A DNA stretch of 64,000 bases, taken from positions 1 to 64,000 of the forward strand of contig NW_027270110.1 of assembly GCF_030848805.1 (NCBI RefSeq), given 5' to 3'. Origin of the DNA: Temnothorax longispinosus. Lineage: Eukaryota > Arthropoda > Insecta > Hymenoptera > Formicidae. Position 1 is the stretch's first letter; every line of letters begins with the position of its first letter. Made by a program: the position numbers and the translations under genes. Below, piece after piece: positions 23,348 to 34,100 of the stretch. Under the pieces are notes generated by a model, which was given only the letters and a program-made list of their open reading frames with translations, made no database searches and was not told where the DNA came from.

Positions 23348-23690
23348 TCCAACCGGACTAATTTCACACGGGTACGTCTTTTTTTTTGTATTATTGATTG
23401 CAGTTTTAACTAACAACCAACGGGAATAGACCACCAAATGTCAGCACGCGACTACTAAACGAATGCTTACCGTTATAATGATACACGCAGTCTGGAAAGC
23501 CGAGTTTTACAAGAGGGGGGGGGGGCTAACTTCACGCGCATATGCCTTTTTTTCGTATTCTTAATTACAATTTTCACTACCAATTATCGGGAATGGACTA
23601 CCAAACACCATCAAACGACCACCAAATGAATGGTAATAGTTATTATTGGATTTTCAGTAGTAGGGAGGCTAACTTCACACAGCTCAGAAT
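23348..23690. repeat. Two direct ~165-bp repeats
   Basis: The unit TAA(C/T)TTCACACGGGTACG..TTTTTTCGTATT..ACAATTTTCACTA..GGGAATGGACTACCAAA occurs at about 23348-23510 and 23527-23690. The copies are diverged but collinear and are separated by a G run. Confidence 0.6.
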
Positions 23691-24539
23691 TTGATTATGT
23701 ATTTTGCTAAAAAACTAATATATGATGCATGATATGATATTAGGAATGACATATTACAAAATGGAGATACGTAGCGGTACACTTTATGTGTAATTGTAAT
23801 CCGAAGTTCTTCACGAAGTTCTAACGGTATTTTGATGGTATTTTGACGGTATTTAGAAGGGTGTCACCATGGAGAAGTGGCAACACTGTACAGTCTACGC
23901 TAAAAATTGTGGAGTGGAGAGAAGCGCGCTGTACGGAAAGACAGCCGAACGCGCGCGAAACTTTTGGCTACGATTATAACCGGTGAACGTCCTATATTTG
24001 AGACAAACTTTTCAACTGTTTAAATGCAATTATTTCCCAATAATTGTACATTATAATAGAATTTATATTTATATAATAAATTTGAAATTATATTGCGTAT
24101 TCACAATATCCATTGTTAACTTTATTTGTTAATCAAATTAGTATAAAATTGGCCCTGATCGAAATTGAGTCCTACTTATTAGACGAGATACTTCAGGCAG
24201 CGCACCTGTGTTTCGCGCGAAACCGCGGTTGAAAGACGTTAACTGTGAAACGCGCTTGCTTTTCAGACGATGCAGTAGTGGACAGCGTCGCAGCGGCGGA
24301 GTTCTTTTACGGGCATCGAAGGTTGAATTTGGAGAAAAGAGATATTTCGCGTAGAACGGAAGGGAAGAAGGGAATCTAGATGCTAGGCCGGATCAAAACA
24401 AAATAGAAGAGAGAAAGAGCGAGAGAAAGAGAGTTCTTAACAGGAAGACCAGGCGAGGACGAGATAGGGGAGGAAAGAGAACGAGAGAAAGAGAGGGATA
24501 GGTGCTGGGAAGGGCAAGAAGCGGCACGACCGGCGCCGC

Positions 24540-24722
24540 GCCGCGGCGGTCTGCTTGAGGCACTTCCCACGGGAACTCCGCTCCATGTGGCGATGCTTGG
24601 TCTCGACAATGCCGGGAAGACGATCGCCCTGTACAGACTCATATTTGATCAGTATATCAACACCGTGCCGACCATTGGCTTCAATTGCGAGAGAATTTGC
24701 GGCGGCATCGGGAAAGCTAAAG
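24540..24722 (+). pseudogene. ARL4-like GTPase, exon with P-loop
   Basis: Frame starting at GGT CTG CTT GAG encodes LLEALPTGTPLHVAMLGLD, then NAGKT (the P-loop, GLDNAGKT), ALYRLIFDQYINTVPTIGFN (switch I with the TIGFN motif) and GKAK, followed by a good donor AG/GTACGT at 24723. This is the N-terminal GTP-binding half of an ARF-family ARL4-type protein. No ATG is present in this frame upstream before a stop near 24402, so the start must lie in another exon or is lost. On its own this exon is intact; the next one is not. Confidence 0.75.
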
Positions 24723-25532
24723 GTACGTCTCCCATAATTTTCCACTCTTTCAACCGTCTGTGTCTCTAATACGCTATGTACTCCGAAACTATCGAGTCTT
24801 TGCTCTTTTAATGGCAGTCTCTTTGATGACTAATCTAGATGATCTTTGATTTTCTTTTCAGTGGAATTGTCGTGGTATCGATGTTTCTCGAGTTACACGC
24901 GATCGAAGAAAATGAGCTTTTCGCAAATTAAATTTTGAGGAGCCAAGCAGATAGCAATTATTCGCTTCAGTTTTAATTCCAGATAGAAAATTGACTTCAA
25001 TAACATTTTAATATATACGAGTCTTTTATTGTTAGTTAAAGAGATATATATGGAAATGAGAAAGTTACAATAAACGATGGTTTCTCTCGAACATTTTCGA
25101 TAAGAATAAAAATCGATTTTAAATTAGCCAAGAAATGAAAAGGACATCAGGCACTTTTAGAATGCTGTATATTACAAGTTTTGATACAGTCTTCGCATTT
25201 ATCTTACCCCTTTTCTTTTACTCCTCCTTTTTGCTTTTCACCAGTTGAGCCTCCATAAGTTGGGTCTCTCCTACTTCTCCTCTCTTCTACTATTTAATTT
25301 TTATTTGAATATTGCTCATCTAATTCTACGCATATATCATCACTATTATGAGCTTGAGCGGAGATTGAAAAATACTTATCAAGAATATAAAAATCGCTCG
25401 GATCTTAATGATTGAATAGAATATACAAAAGTTGGATTATAAATACAACAAGTTGCGGACACTACTTTTGGACGTTTGCATTACGGTATTTTTTTTCTCA
25501 TTGAACGCAGTATTTTTATTTTAAACACAGAG

Positions 25533-25614
25533 GTATCAGTTTCCTTGTGTGAAACGTCGGTGGGCAAGAGAAGCTACGGCCGCTATGGAAATCTTACACG
25601 AGATGCACCCGACG
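25533..25614 (+). pseudogene. ARL4-like exon, part 1 (before transposon)
   Basis: Phase-1 reading after a weak acceptor (ACACAGAG) gives ISFLV, then TGA (25550-25552), then NVGGQEKLRPLWKSYTRCT. The conserved switch II motif is WDVGGQE, so Trp has become a stop and Asp has become Asn; both would abolish function. The exon is cut at 25614 by the Transib/RAG1-like element and resumes at 28873. Rejoining across the duplicated CGACG leaves one extra C before Asp, so a frameshift is also present. Confidence 0.8.
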
Positions 25615-25716
25615 CACAGTGGTGCACTGTACATGGGAGATGCGGAAAAAACTTCATAACTTTGGAATTTCTCGATATGCTTTATGATGTCATTTTTTTA
25701 TGTTTCTTCTTGAAAT

Positions 25717-25965
25717 TTAACCTTTAAACTACACCCTTATTACGGGTCAAAATGACCCATGTGTTTCGGAACGTTTGACGCGGACAACAGCCAGACACAG
25801 CCGGACGCCTGCTGACTTACAGCTACTGTACCGCCATAAGAGAGAGTTTAAAAACTACCAAGATATGGCGCGAGACAGATCCCGACTTCAGCATTTCAAT
25901 GATAGATAATGCGACACAATTTTTTTACTGGGTCATTTTGACCCAGGGTTAAGTTTAAGGGTTAA
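25717..25965. mobile_element. piggyBac-like MITE nested in the RAG1-like element
   Basis: TTAA at 25717-25720 and 25962-25965. Termini CCTTTAAACTACACCC and GGGTTAAGTTTAAGGG are imperfect inverted repeats. Inner boxes GGGTCAAAATGACCC and GGGTCATTTTGACCC are typical of piggyBac ends. About 249 bp, no ORF. Confidence 0.75.
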
Positions 25966-26229
25966 ATTTTATATAGAGAGTAATATTAAGACATCTAACA
26001 TAGAAATAAAATAACAATAACTAATTATATTAATATGTGCTTATAACTGTCACAATCGTGCGCGCGCGTTACAAAAGAATTATTTTATAAGCTCTTATTT
26101 AGTAATAATTATTAAGTATATTTTAAGTAATATTTTATCTTAATATTTTATATTATATAACAGCAACATTATATATTAAGTTATACTTTACACATTATTA
26201 TAGTATGTAAGTATGTTATAAATTACATT

Positions 26230-28103
26230 TTAATATTGTTTTAATAATGTCTTTACTTCTTCGCTAAGTGGAAGTGATTTAGTTTTTGGTTCCGGCCTTA
26301 GGTGGGTGATGTATGGATCCGATGATGTCAAAATATTATGAAAAACATCTTCATTTGTTGCCAAACGAGAGAACTTCCTATATGATAGAGTCTATAGTAT
26401 TTGTAATCTTTATTTCTACTCTCTTGGGCTTCTTCTGAGAGTGAACCTATTGGCAAAGTCGCAGATTCTATGATTTCCTTGCCATGGATGAGAATTTTAT
26501 GCACAGTGGACGGCATATTATACCAAGGATATAACGAAATAGCTAAATTAGCTGTTTCTTGAGCATATATCCCAAATTTTTCTGCATCAATCTCGAAATT
26601 GCAACAAATTGTTTCTAATATTACAGCCAGTCTTTTTATTAATGTTTCATCAATTAGAGTAATTTCAGCTGTTACAGTAGGATTTCCAAAAAACCTTCTT
26701 GAAGTGTTGCCATTATTTGTTGTCCCCGCTCCTTGCTTAACAATGTCAACTAGTATGCCAAGTCTTTCCTTAAATTGATTTTGAACACGTTTTTTTGTTT
26801 CTTCTTTCATAGATCGAGTAGTTTCTGACGTTCTCCAAGACTTAAAACTTAAATTGTAACTTAAATGTAAAACATATTCCATAAATCTTATTCGTGCGTG
26901 CAAAGTGGACATTCCTAGTTTAAGAGCTTCTTCATTCGATGGCCTATTTAGAAGTCTTGATATGTTGTTCATCTCCGATGGTTTGGCTCCACAAATCACG
27001 CAGTTACTCGAGGATGTAGTATTGGTCACAGCTTGAGCGACTTTTCCATCTATCATTGTAAAATAAAGAATATGTCGCACTTTAAAAATCCGTCCATGCA
27101 GATTTATTTCTGTTTCACGGAGGTCTTTTATTTCATCTTCAACACGAGTTCTCTCCTCTCGTATTAAGTCAAGTGTCTCCTTTGTAAATTCAAATTTCAA
27201 AGCTCTACAATATCTTGTTGAAGACGGCCGAGAATTTTTCCAGATATGCTTCATTTTGTTTTCAGCAAGTGTCATATTTAAGGGTACAATCGAAGTCATG
27301 AATAAATTTGAATCCGAAATATCCACTGCAGGATCCAAAAATTTCTGCTTATACTCACTTTGGCCAGATGCTCCATCACAGCCCCACTTTGTATGTAGTA
27401 CAAGATGTTCTTCTTTTAATGTTTCAATATCGTCTTTAGTTTTGGATTCCAAAATCCTTTTGGAGGTGTGGTCAAGCAAATCCTGTAAACTGACTTTTGC
27501 CGATTTTTCCGTAACATTGATATTGTCTGGATAACATTTTTTCTTGGCCTCTATTATCTTTCGATAACTTGGAAATATATTATGGCCAATATCTTTAGTT
27601 GCTTTTCGAAGAATCTCGTATTGATACTTTGACAGCTTGGCTTGTGTTATCAATGCCAAAGCAGAATCAGCATTAAAGGTTGTACCAGTTGAATCCGTTA
27701 ATGATGAAGCAGAAGCGTCAATTAGTTTCTGGGAGTATGTATTTCGGAGTTCCTGAATTTTGTACCTTTTCGCACGGTCACAGCACTCTTCAAAGCTCTT
27801 CTTTGGCCTGCCTCCGCTCCTATTTAAAGATGGACTTTGATCTCCCAAATCGCCACTTAAATTCACAACAAACATACCCTCCAGCCAATGGCTGTACTTC
27901 TGAAGAAACTTCGTTTTAATACGATGCACTGACTTGAATCTTTGGTTAAAATGTGGCAAAAATCTTTTATTAAATTCCGAAACTATTTTAAAAATTTGAT
28001 CATCCTGTAATGAGTATTTTTCATGTAAAAACTGTTCTAATGAACTATTACGGTCGAAAAGAACTTCGCACAAAATTTTATAAGGAACTACGAAATCGCT
28101 CAT
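26230..28103 (-). CDS. Transib/RAG1-superfamily transposase (one frameshift)
   Basis: A 591-aa frame starts with ATG at 28103 and leaves frame at about 26380; the remaining ~45 residues (from KFSRLATNEDVFHN to a stop at 26230-26232) continue in the next frame, implying a single-base loss. Landmarks: a GRPKKSFEECCDRAKR segment near residue 98; KWGCDGASGQSEYKQKF with D243 at the place of RAG1 D600; PSSTRYCRALKFEF near 293; FTMIDGKVAQAV with D352 at the place of RAG1 D708; a CVICG zinc-type pair near 368; NNGNTSRRFF near 463 (RAG1 NGNFARKLM); VHKILIHG near 534; and SEEAQESRNK with E561 at the place of E962. It would cut and join the CACAGTG-ended transposon. The alignment to RAG1 is from memory. 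Upstream lies a GA-rich non-coding leader. Confidence 0.8.
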
Positions 28104-28199
28104 GATTGCAAAATAGTATATTGTGCACCAAGGCGAAAGTAGCGTTTTTCAAACGAGTGTGAAGTTTGCCGCCCGAGCCGAAGGCGAGTAGTACCAACT

Positions 28200-28275
28200 T
28201 TCCTCCCTGTATAGCGGGCGGAAAGTAACCACTTTCCTCCCTAGCTCCCTAGGGAAGAAAGTGGTTACTTTCCGC

Positions 28276-28321
<46 letters not shown>
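28200..28321. repeat. Hairpin plus (GA)n upstream of transposase
   Basis: GGGCGGAAAGTAACCACTTT (28206) pairs with AAAGTGGTTACTTTCCGCCC (28259), giving a ~75-bp stem-loop. A ~40-bp GA tract follows immediately. It lies 5' of the transposase ATG, so it could affect its expression, but no promoter element was recognised. Confidence 0.7.
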
Positions 28322-28327
<6 letters not shown>

Positions 28328-28867
28328 AAGACACGTGACAATGCGAGCGTGCGCATGATATGATAGCGGCCGCGCTTTCTGACATCACTGACGCGCGACT
28401 GCAGTCAAATAATAATTAAGTACAGCTAAAGTTGCAAGAAGTAGCACGTAATTTTTATAGGACAGTTTAGTAATAGCATCTGCTGTCAAAAAATACAATC
28501 AAGAGCTTGGAGGAAAGTGGAGCATTTTTTATAGACATAATGAAATAAATAAAAACTTAAAATTTTAGATATCATTATGTAATAGGATTTACGTTAACAA
28601 TTTTAGAAAAGTAATTATGTCACATATAAAGTGAGAATGTACACATTTGAAATACATGAGATATATTTCGGTTAAACAGACATTAGACAATAGTTAGAGT
28701 ATAAAAATCTATCTACGAATTGAGGTTTTTTCCTGAAATCAAATAAATAAAATATACATTTTTATAATAAGATACTACTATATTTATTAGATATCCCAAA
28801 ATAGTAGTCAATAAATAAAAACATTATTTTCAAAATTTTGGGTTTTTTCCACTTCCGCACCACTGTG

Positions 28868-29002
28868 CGACGGTATAATTTTCGTTGTTGACTCCTGCGA
28901 CATTGAGCGGCTCGAAGAGGCGAAAATGGAGATTACCAGGACAGCGAGAAGTCATTGCGGGTGTGCCGATCTTGATTCTCGCCAACAAACAAGATTTACT
29001 TG
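28868..29002 (+). pseudogene. ARL4-like exon, part 2 (after transposon)
   Basis: After the duplicated CGACG the frame gives DGIIFVVDSCDIERLEEAKM, then EITRTAR. Following a frameshift the next frame gives EVIAGVPILILANKQDLLG with the guanine-specificity motif NKQD. A candidate donor TTG/GTACAA is at 29003. This is the middle of an ARL4-type GTPase. Together with the stop, the switch II change and the transposon insertion, it marks a dead gene copy. C-terminal exons were not found. Confidence 0.75.
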
Positions 29003-29168
29003 GTACAACTAATATTATAAAACTTACCATAAATTATGGACTGAACGTCTTTTTAATCAAAAAGTACTCGTTTACTTAATTTTTGTTTTCTATTTAACGC
29101 ATTTTTTCCCCGAATTATTTTTGCATAATATGACGCAGCATACTTACGCACATTACACACTTGTTCTT

Positions 29169-30269
29169 GTGTATATGTTATAGTCAAAGCCCGAAACGCA
29201 GGCATTCCTAGGATTGACTAGTCAATCCTGGAAAACGATCAAGCGTCTTGGTCAAAACCCGAAATAAGTTTTGCGTTTTGGCTTTTGACTAGTCAATCCT
29301 AGGAATTACTAATACGGCTAGTAAAAGTTAGAAACTAAAGAAAAATCACTTCGGACTTTGACTAGTCAATCCTAGGTGTGGCTTAATTCGGACTGTGTGA
29401 CTGTTAACAAATAAAATCAAGATTTTTTTTACTAAATTAAGTTCTTATTGTTAATAACATAATGTAGCTTTTTATTTACTTTTTTACTCTTGTGACATAG
29501 TTTTTTTCCTTAAGTTTAAAAATGTAGCTTTGGTAAAATATTGGTTTAAAGCGCTTTAAACAGTTAAATACTTTTAAAGCGCGTCGCACTAACCTCCACA
29601 TAGGTTAGATGACGCGTTTAAACAGTTGAATACTTTTAAAGCGCGTCATCTAACTTATGTACGTAGTATTAAACTGTTTAAAGCGCGTCACTAATCTACA
29701 TAGGTTAGATGACGCGCTTTAAAAGTATTTAAGTGTTTAAAGCGCGTCAAACAAAACTAAACAAAAAAGTGTATGCGTGAATATTTCGACATATATATTA
29801 GTCATTTATACCTTCCAATACTCAAAATAGCTGCTATATTTTCTAAACTTTTTTTGATAATAACTTTTTAACAAACAATGACCCCCGACTAAATAAAAAG
29901 CTACAATATGTTAACAATAAAAACTTAATTTAGTAAAGAAAATCTTGATTTTATTTGTTAACAGTCACACAGTCCGAATTAAGCCACACCTAGGATTGAC
30001 TGGTCAAAGTTTGATGTGATTTTTCTTTAGTTTATAACTTTGACCAGCCGTATTAGTTATTCCTAGGATTGACTAGTCAAATGCCGAAGTGACTTTTCTT
30101 TAGTTTCTAACTTTAACCAGACGTATTAGTTATTTCTAGGATTGACTAGTCAAAAGCCGAAACGCAAAACTTATTTCGGGCTTTGACCAAGACGCTTGGT
30201 CGTTCCCCAGGATTGGCTAGTCAATCCTAGGAATACCTGCGTTTCGGGCTTTGACTATAACATATACAC
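29169..30269. mobile_element. Foldback with TTGACTAGTCAA repeats
   Basis: Left end GTGTATATGTTATAGTCAAA and right end TTTGACTATAACATATACAC are perfect inverses, continuing through GCCCGAAACGCAGG. The arms (about 300 bp) each carry several copies of the self-complementary box TTGACTAGTCAA joined to TCCTAGGA. The centre (29560-29750) has a second set of inverted boxes around AAAGCGCGTCA and TAACCTACATAGGTTA-like motifs. No ORF. Many palindromic boxes in the ends suggest transposase or host factor binding sites. Confidence 0.75.
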
Positions 30270-30994
30270 TCGATTATACGTTCATTGACAGTTGGTCCAA
30301 ATGACTATAGCACGCGCGATTGCGTTTAGTCATTTCCGCGTCGTCACGAACGTCGTGTCTTTCCAAAGTTATATCACATACTACGAGAGATTGCATAAAG
30401 ATCTGAATAAACGCACATTTTTTTAAATATAGGATTTTTTTCACAAAATTTTTTTTAAATATTGGATTTTTTAAGAAAAATTAATTAGTGACTCTCAGAA
30501 GAGACGTGAAGTATATACTGTAAAAAAAATCTTATAAAAGTAAAAAAAAACATCCAAGATCTAAAAGAAATCTGTCGTCAAAAGGATATCCCGTGATTGT
30601 GAGATATCCTATAAAACTAATAGCACGAGACATTTTTCTAAAGATATAAATAAATACGACAATATCATTTAGCTATTAGATTTTTTTAATAATTATCAAT
30701 TAAATGCATAAATTTCGCAATTCCGAATACTCCGTTTTACGTACTATAAAAGTATAAGTTCATTTTTTAATTGATTACTGTTACGTTACGCATACCTATA
30801 TATATCGTATATAATAATTACACATATAAATCAAATGCAACTTTATGACTGTTATTAAAAAATAAAATATTAAACCGAAACTCTATTTCTAAGAAAACTT
30901 TCATTCTAAAGAATGAGTTTTGTTAAATAAATTATATTAAGACTTACATTAGAAATACGAAAAAATATACAAAAAACGGCAAATATATTTTCCT
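30270..30994. other. 3' flank of the P450, no gene seen
   Basis: AT-rich. No clear polyadenylation hexamer or element end was identified. Confidence 0.4.
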
Positions 30995-31158
30995 TTATCG
31001 TTGCTCGATAATAAGGTGAACACCACCTTTTATAGCGAGACCAAATGATTTCTCATTGTAAACGATTGGCTTCGCTGTCCGGGGATGAGGTTTAAATTTA
31101 TATTTTGAGAGAAGACTCGCAAGTGCAATTTTTATGACTAATTCTCCAGATCGCCTTC
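30995..31158 (-). CDS. P450 exon 6 (C-terminus)
   Basis: Acceptor TTTTTAG at 31159. Completes CIG-RRSGELVIKIALASLLSK and ends with a typical beta-strand tail FGLAIKGGVHLIIEQR and TAA at 30995-30997. It lies 2.6 kb from exon 5 because repeats fill the intron; phase (1) matches exon 5 exactly. Confidence 0.8.
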
Positions 31159-34100
31159 CTAAAAATTAATAATACCAATGGAATAAAACTTATATAAAAC
31201 ATTTGTGTAGTAACTTATTATAGATTTAGCAAGTTTTTTCTTATCAATCTAAAAAGTATTTGCTCATCCTTTTCATAGAGAAAAAACCAAACATTTAGAA
31301 GATTAAATTATTAATTAATTTATTAATTAAATATTTTTATAAATATTTTTGCGAAAAATAGGGAAACCCCAACATATAATTAAGTGTACATTTTAATTAA
31401 GTTACACTTAATTAAAAATATGTTAATTTCTCTCTTTTTCACAAAAATATTTATAAAAATATTTAATTAATAACGGTGATTATTTATAGATTAACATACC
31501 CTCCTTTAATGACTTTAATCTTGACATATATATGTTGTCCTGAGTAACTTTTTCTTATAACTCAATCGTCGGTCATTATTTAAAAGATATGAACAAACGA
31601 ATTTAAATGAAATATATATAATTTTCGAACAACGTGTATGTAAGAATAGTGAGTTTGTATGTAGACTTACTGTAGGATATCACAATGTTTATTATTGCTT
31701 ATTAGAAGCTTTCACTTCTCTACTATTGCCAGTCTTTGCGTTACTCTTGTCGAGTTTTATTATGTATCTACACGAATTTCTACATTTAACAGTTTGTGTC
31801 AGTTGCCAAGGAAAGTAATTTCCTGATATATGTGTATAGACAGTACACATGTAAGCGGGTGAGGGGTGGGTGGGGGTGGATCTCGATTCGCGTAAAAAGT
31901 TGAAAACTTGAACCGTACAATGATAGATCTTGTTGCGCTCTGTAAGCAAAGACAGGATGGAGTGGATCGAAGCGAGGTTCACCACACCCAACGCCGATCT
32001 ACTTATAGGGAAAACAAGGTTTCTTATTGTACGGTTACATATGTACTGTCTATACACACATATATCTTTAGAAAGAAATTACTTCCTTTAGCACTGACAC
32101 AAACTGTTATATTTCTCAAACTTTTTTGTTCTCAACTTTTAAATAAGTAATAACCGACGATTAAGTTGTAAAGAAAAGTTACTCAGGGTTATGTCTTTGA
32201 CAACATATGTCAAGGTTAAAGTTATTGGAGGGGGGGGGTACGTTAATCTAAATATTCTAAATAATTATCAAATACACTGAGAAAAAAAATTGTTGATTCA
32301 ATAGCATCTGTTTTATTGAAAAATATGTAACTGATTCAACTACAACGCTTTTAATACTATTATCTGGAAAGTATAATTCAAAAACTATATACTTATTTGT
32401 TTCAAAAAACGTAGTAATATTGAAAATATTTTTTGATTTAATGACACATTTCATTGCTTGAGATGCATATGCAATTTCACCAAAATTAGATATTTAATAG
32501 CAAATAAATTTACTTCATTTTGAAATACTATAATTGATACAAATAATTATACTTAATGCGTTAATCCGTACTGTGATTGAAACAAGCACACTGTTGTAGA
32601 GATTGAGATTCGTAATAACGCCCGCAATGCGAGTGCAGTGTTGTCAATCCGGTAATTAAATTGACAGACCTTGTACTTCTGTCAAGTATTTTTAACATTT
32701 TTATGAGTACGTTTCTATTTCAACGGAAAGTAGATAAGATTGGCTAAAATATAACTATGCAATCCTCTTAATCCCACGTTATTGCAATCAGTATACATAT
32801 TTATTTAGTGTAAGTAAAAACGCCATTAAAAGCAATATCTGATTCTGTCATCAAAAAAATTCATTTTGACAAATATATATTTATTTTATTAGAAATAAAA
32901 ATGTTATTTATATAATTCAATTTTTGCCGGTATTACCAAGATAAACGTTTTCACCGCTAGGTGGCCTTATTTCTCAAATGTAAAATTCGATCAGAGACCG
33001 TAAATAAGGGCCCACGGCGAAAGCGTCTTCACTCGCAGTTCTATCATTGAAATCCATCACTCGATCGGGTGATATATAGATATGATAATTATTTATTATT
33101 TATATATTTATATATGTGGCAGTCGATCAACCGCCACATGTATAAATAAATAAGTAATAAATAAATATTTAAGTAAAATAATGCAATTTTATTAAAAACG
33201 GTGTCTTATCAATTACAAAAGTCATTGCGATAACTACATATTTATTTTGTGAATGTAAATTTGCAATTGATTGGTGGTAAATACGTAATCCCCTCTCTAT
33301 TAACTATATCTTTTTTCTTTTCAACTAAACCTGTATTTCAAAGAATTTAAGTTGTGATTATATAATTCAAATCTAACAGGTAATTCTCCAACTATGTATA
33401 GCATACTTTTGATAAAAAACTGTGTTTTAGCAATCAGAAAAAATATATAGAGAATAATATATGATGTTGAAACAATAAATTATAATGTTAACATTGCAAT
33501 AGCAAATATTATTGCAATAAATACATCTTTCATTGGCACCCCGCAATGAGATATATTTTGTTGAACCAACTTATATATTTTTTTTATCCAATTACTTTTT
33601 TTCTCAGTGTACATTTCTTAAATATAATCAAAGAAGTTTTTAAGACGCAACTATATATTGTGACGTTTCTCATTGTGAAATAAAATGCAAAAGACAGACA
33701 TGCACAAGACTATAAAAATAATTCTAAACAATAATTCGATATAATAAATTATAGATTATATTAATAGATTTATTCAAATCCTCACCAATGCAGCTACGAG
33801 ATCCTTCTCCAAATGGCAAATAAGCACAAGGATGCCTTCTTGCTGTCTCGTTTTTATTGAATCGTTCTGGATCAAAATTGTCCGGATCCGGGTATATTGT
33901 CGGATCTCGGTGCAGCCCAAGCACCGGTATAATTATGGGAGTCCCTTTGGGGACGCGGATGTTTAACATTGGCAAGTCTATAGTTTCAGTGCAGATGCGG
34001 TTCAACATTGGAAGTGGGGGGTATTTTCTCAGAGTCTCTGGAATATGTAAAAGAAAAGTATGAAAATATATATTATCCAAAATACAAGCAATTTAAACTT

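Larger units (their letters stand above)
25615..28867 (-). mobile_element. Transib/RAG1-like transposon, complete ends
   Basis: Left end CACAGTGGTGC (25615-25625) and right end GCACCACTGTG (28857-28867) form an 11-bp perfect TIR starting with the RSS-type heptamer CACAGTG. CGACG is duplicated at 25610-25614 and 28868-28872; 5-bp GC-rich duplications are characteristic of Transib. Inside each end lies an A-rich nonamer-like box: GAAAAAACT after a 23-bp spacer on the left, GAAAAAACC after an 11-bp spacer on the right. It encodes one transposase (minus strand). It also contains a TTAA MITE (25717-25965), a hairpin and a (GA)n tract (28200-28321). Inserted inside an ARL4-like exon. Confidence 0.85.

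Noticed and set aside
24555..24769. 60-aa ATG-started frames in the ARL4-like exon
   Set aside because: One is out of frame; the other starts at the internal Met of HVAML and runs into the intron. The conserved frame extends upstream.
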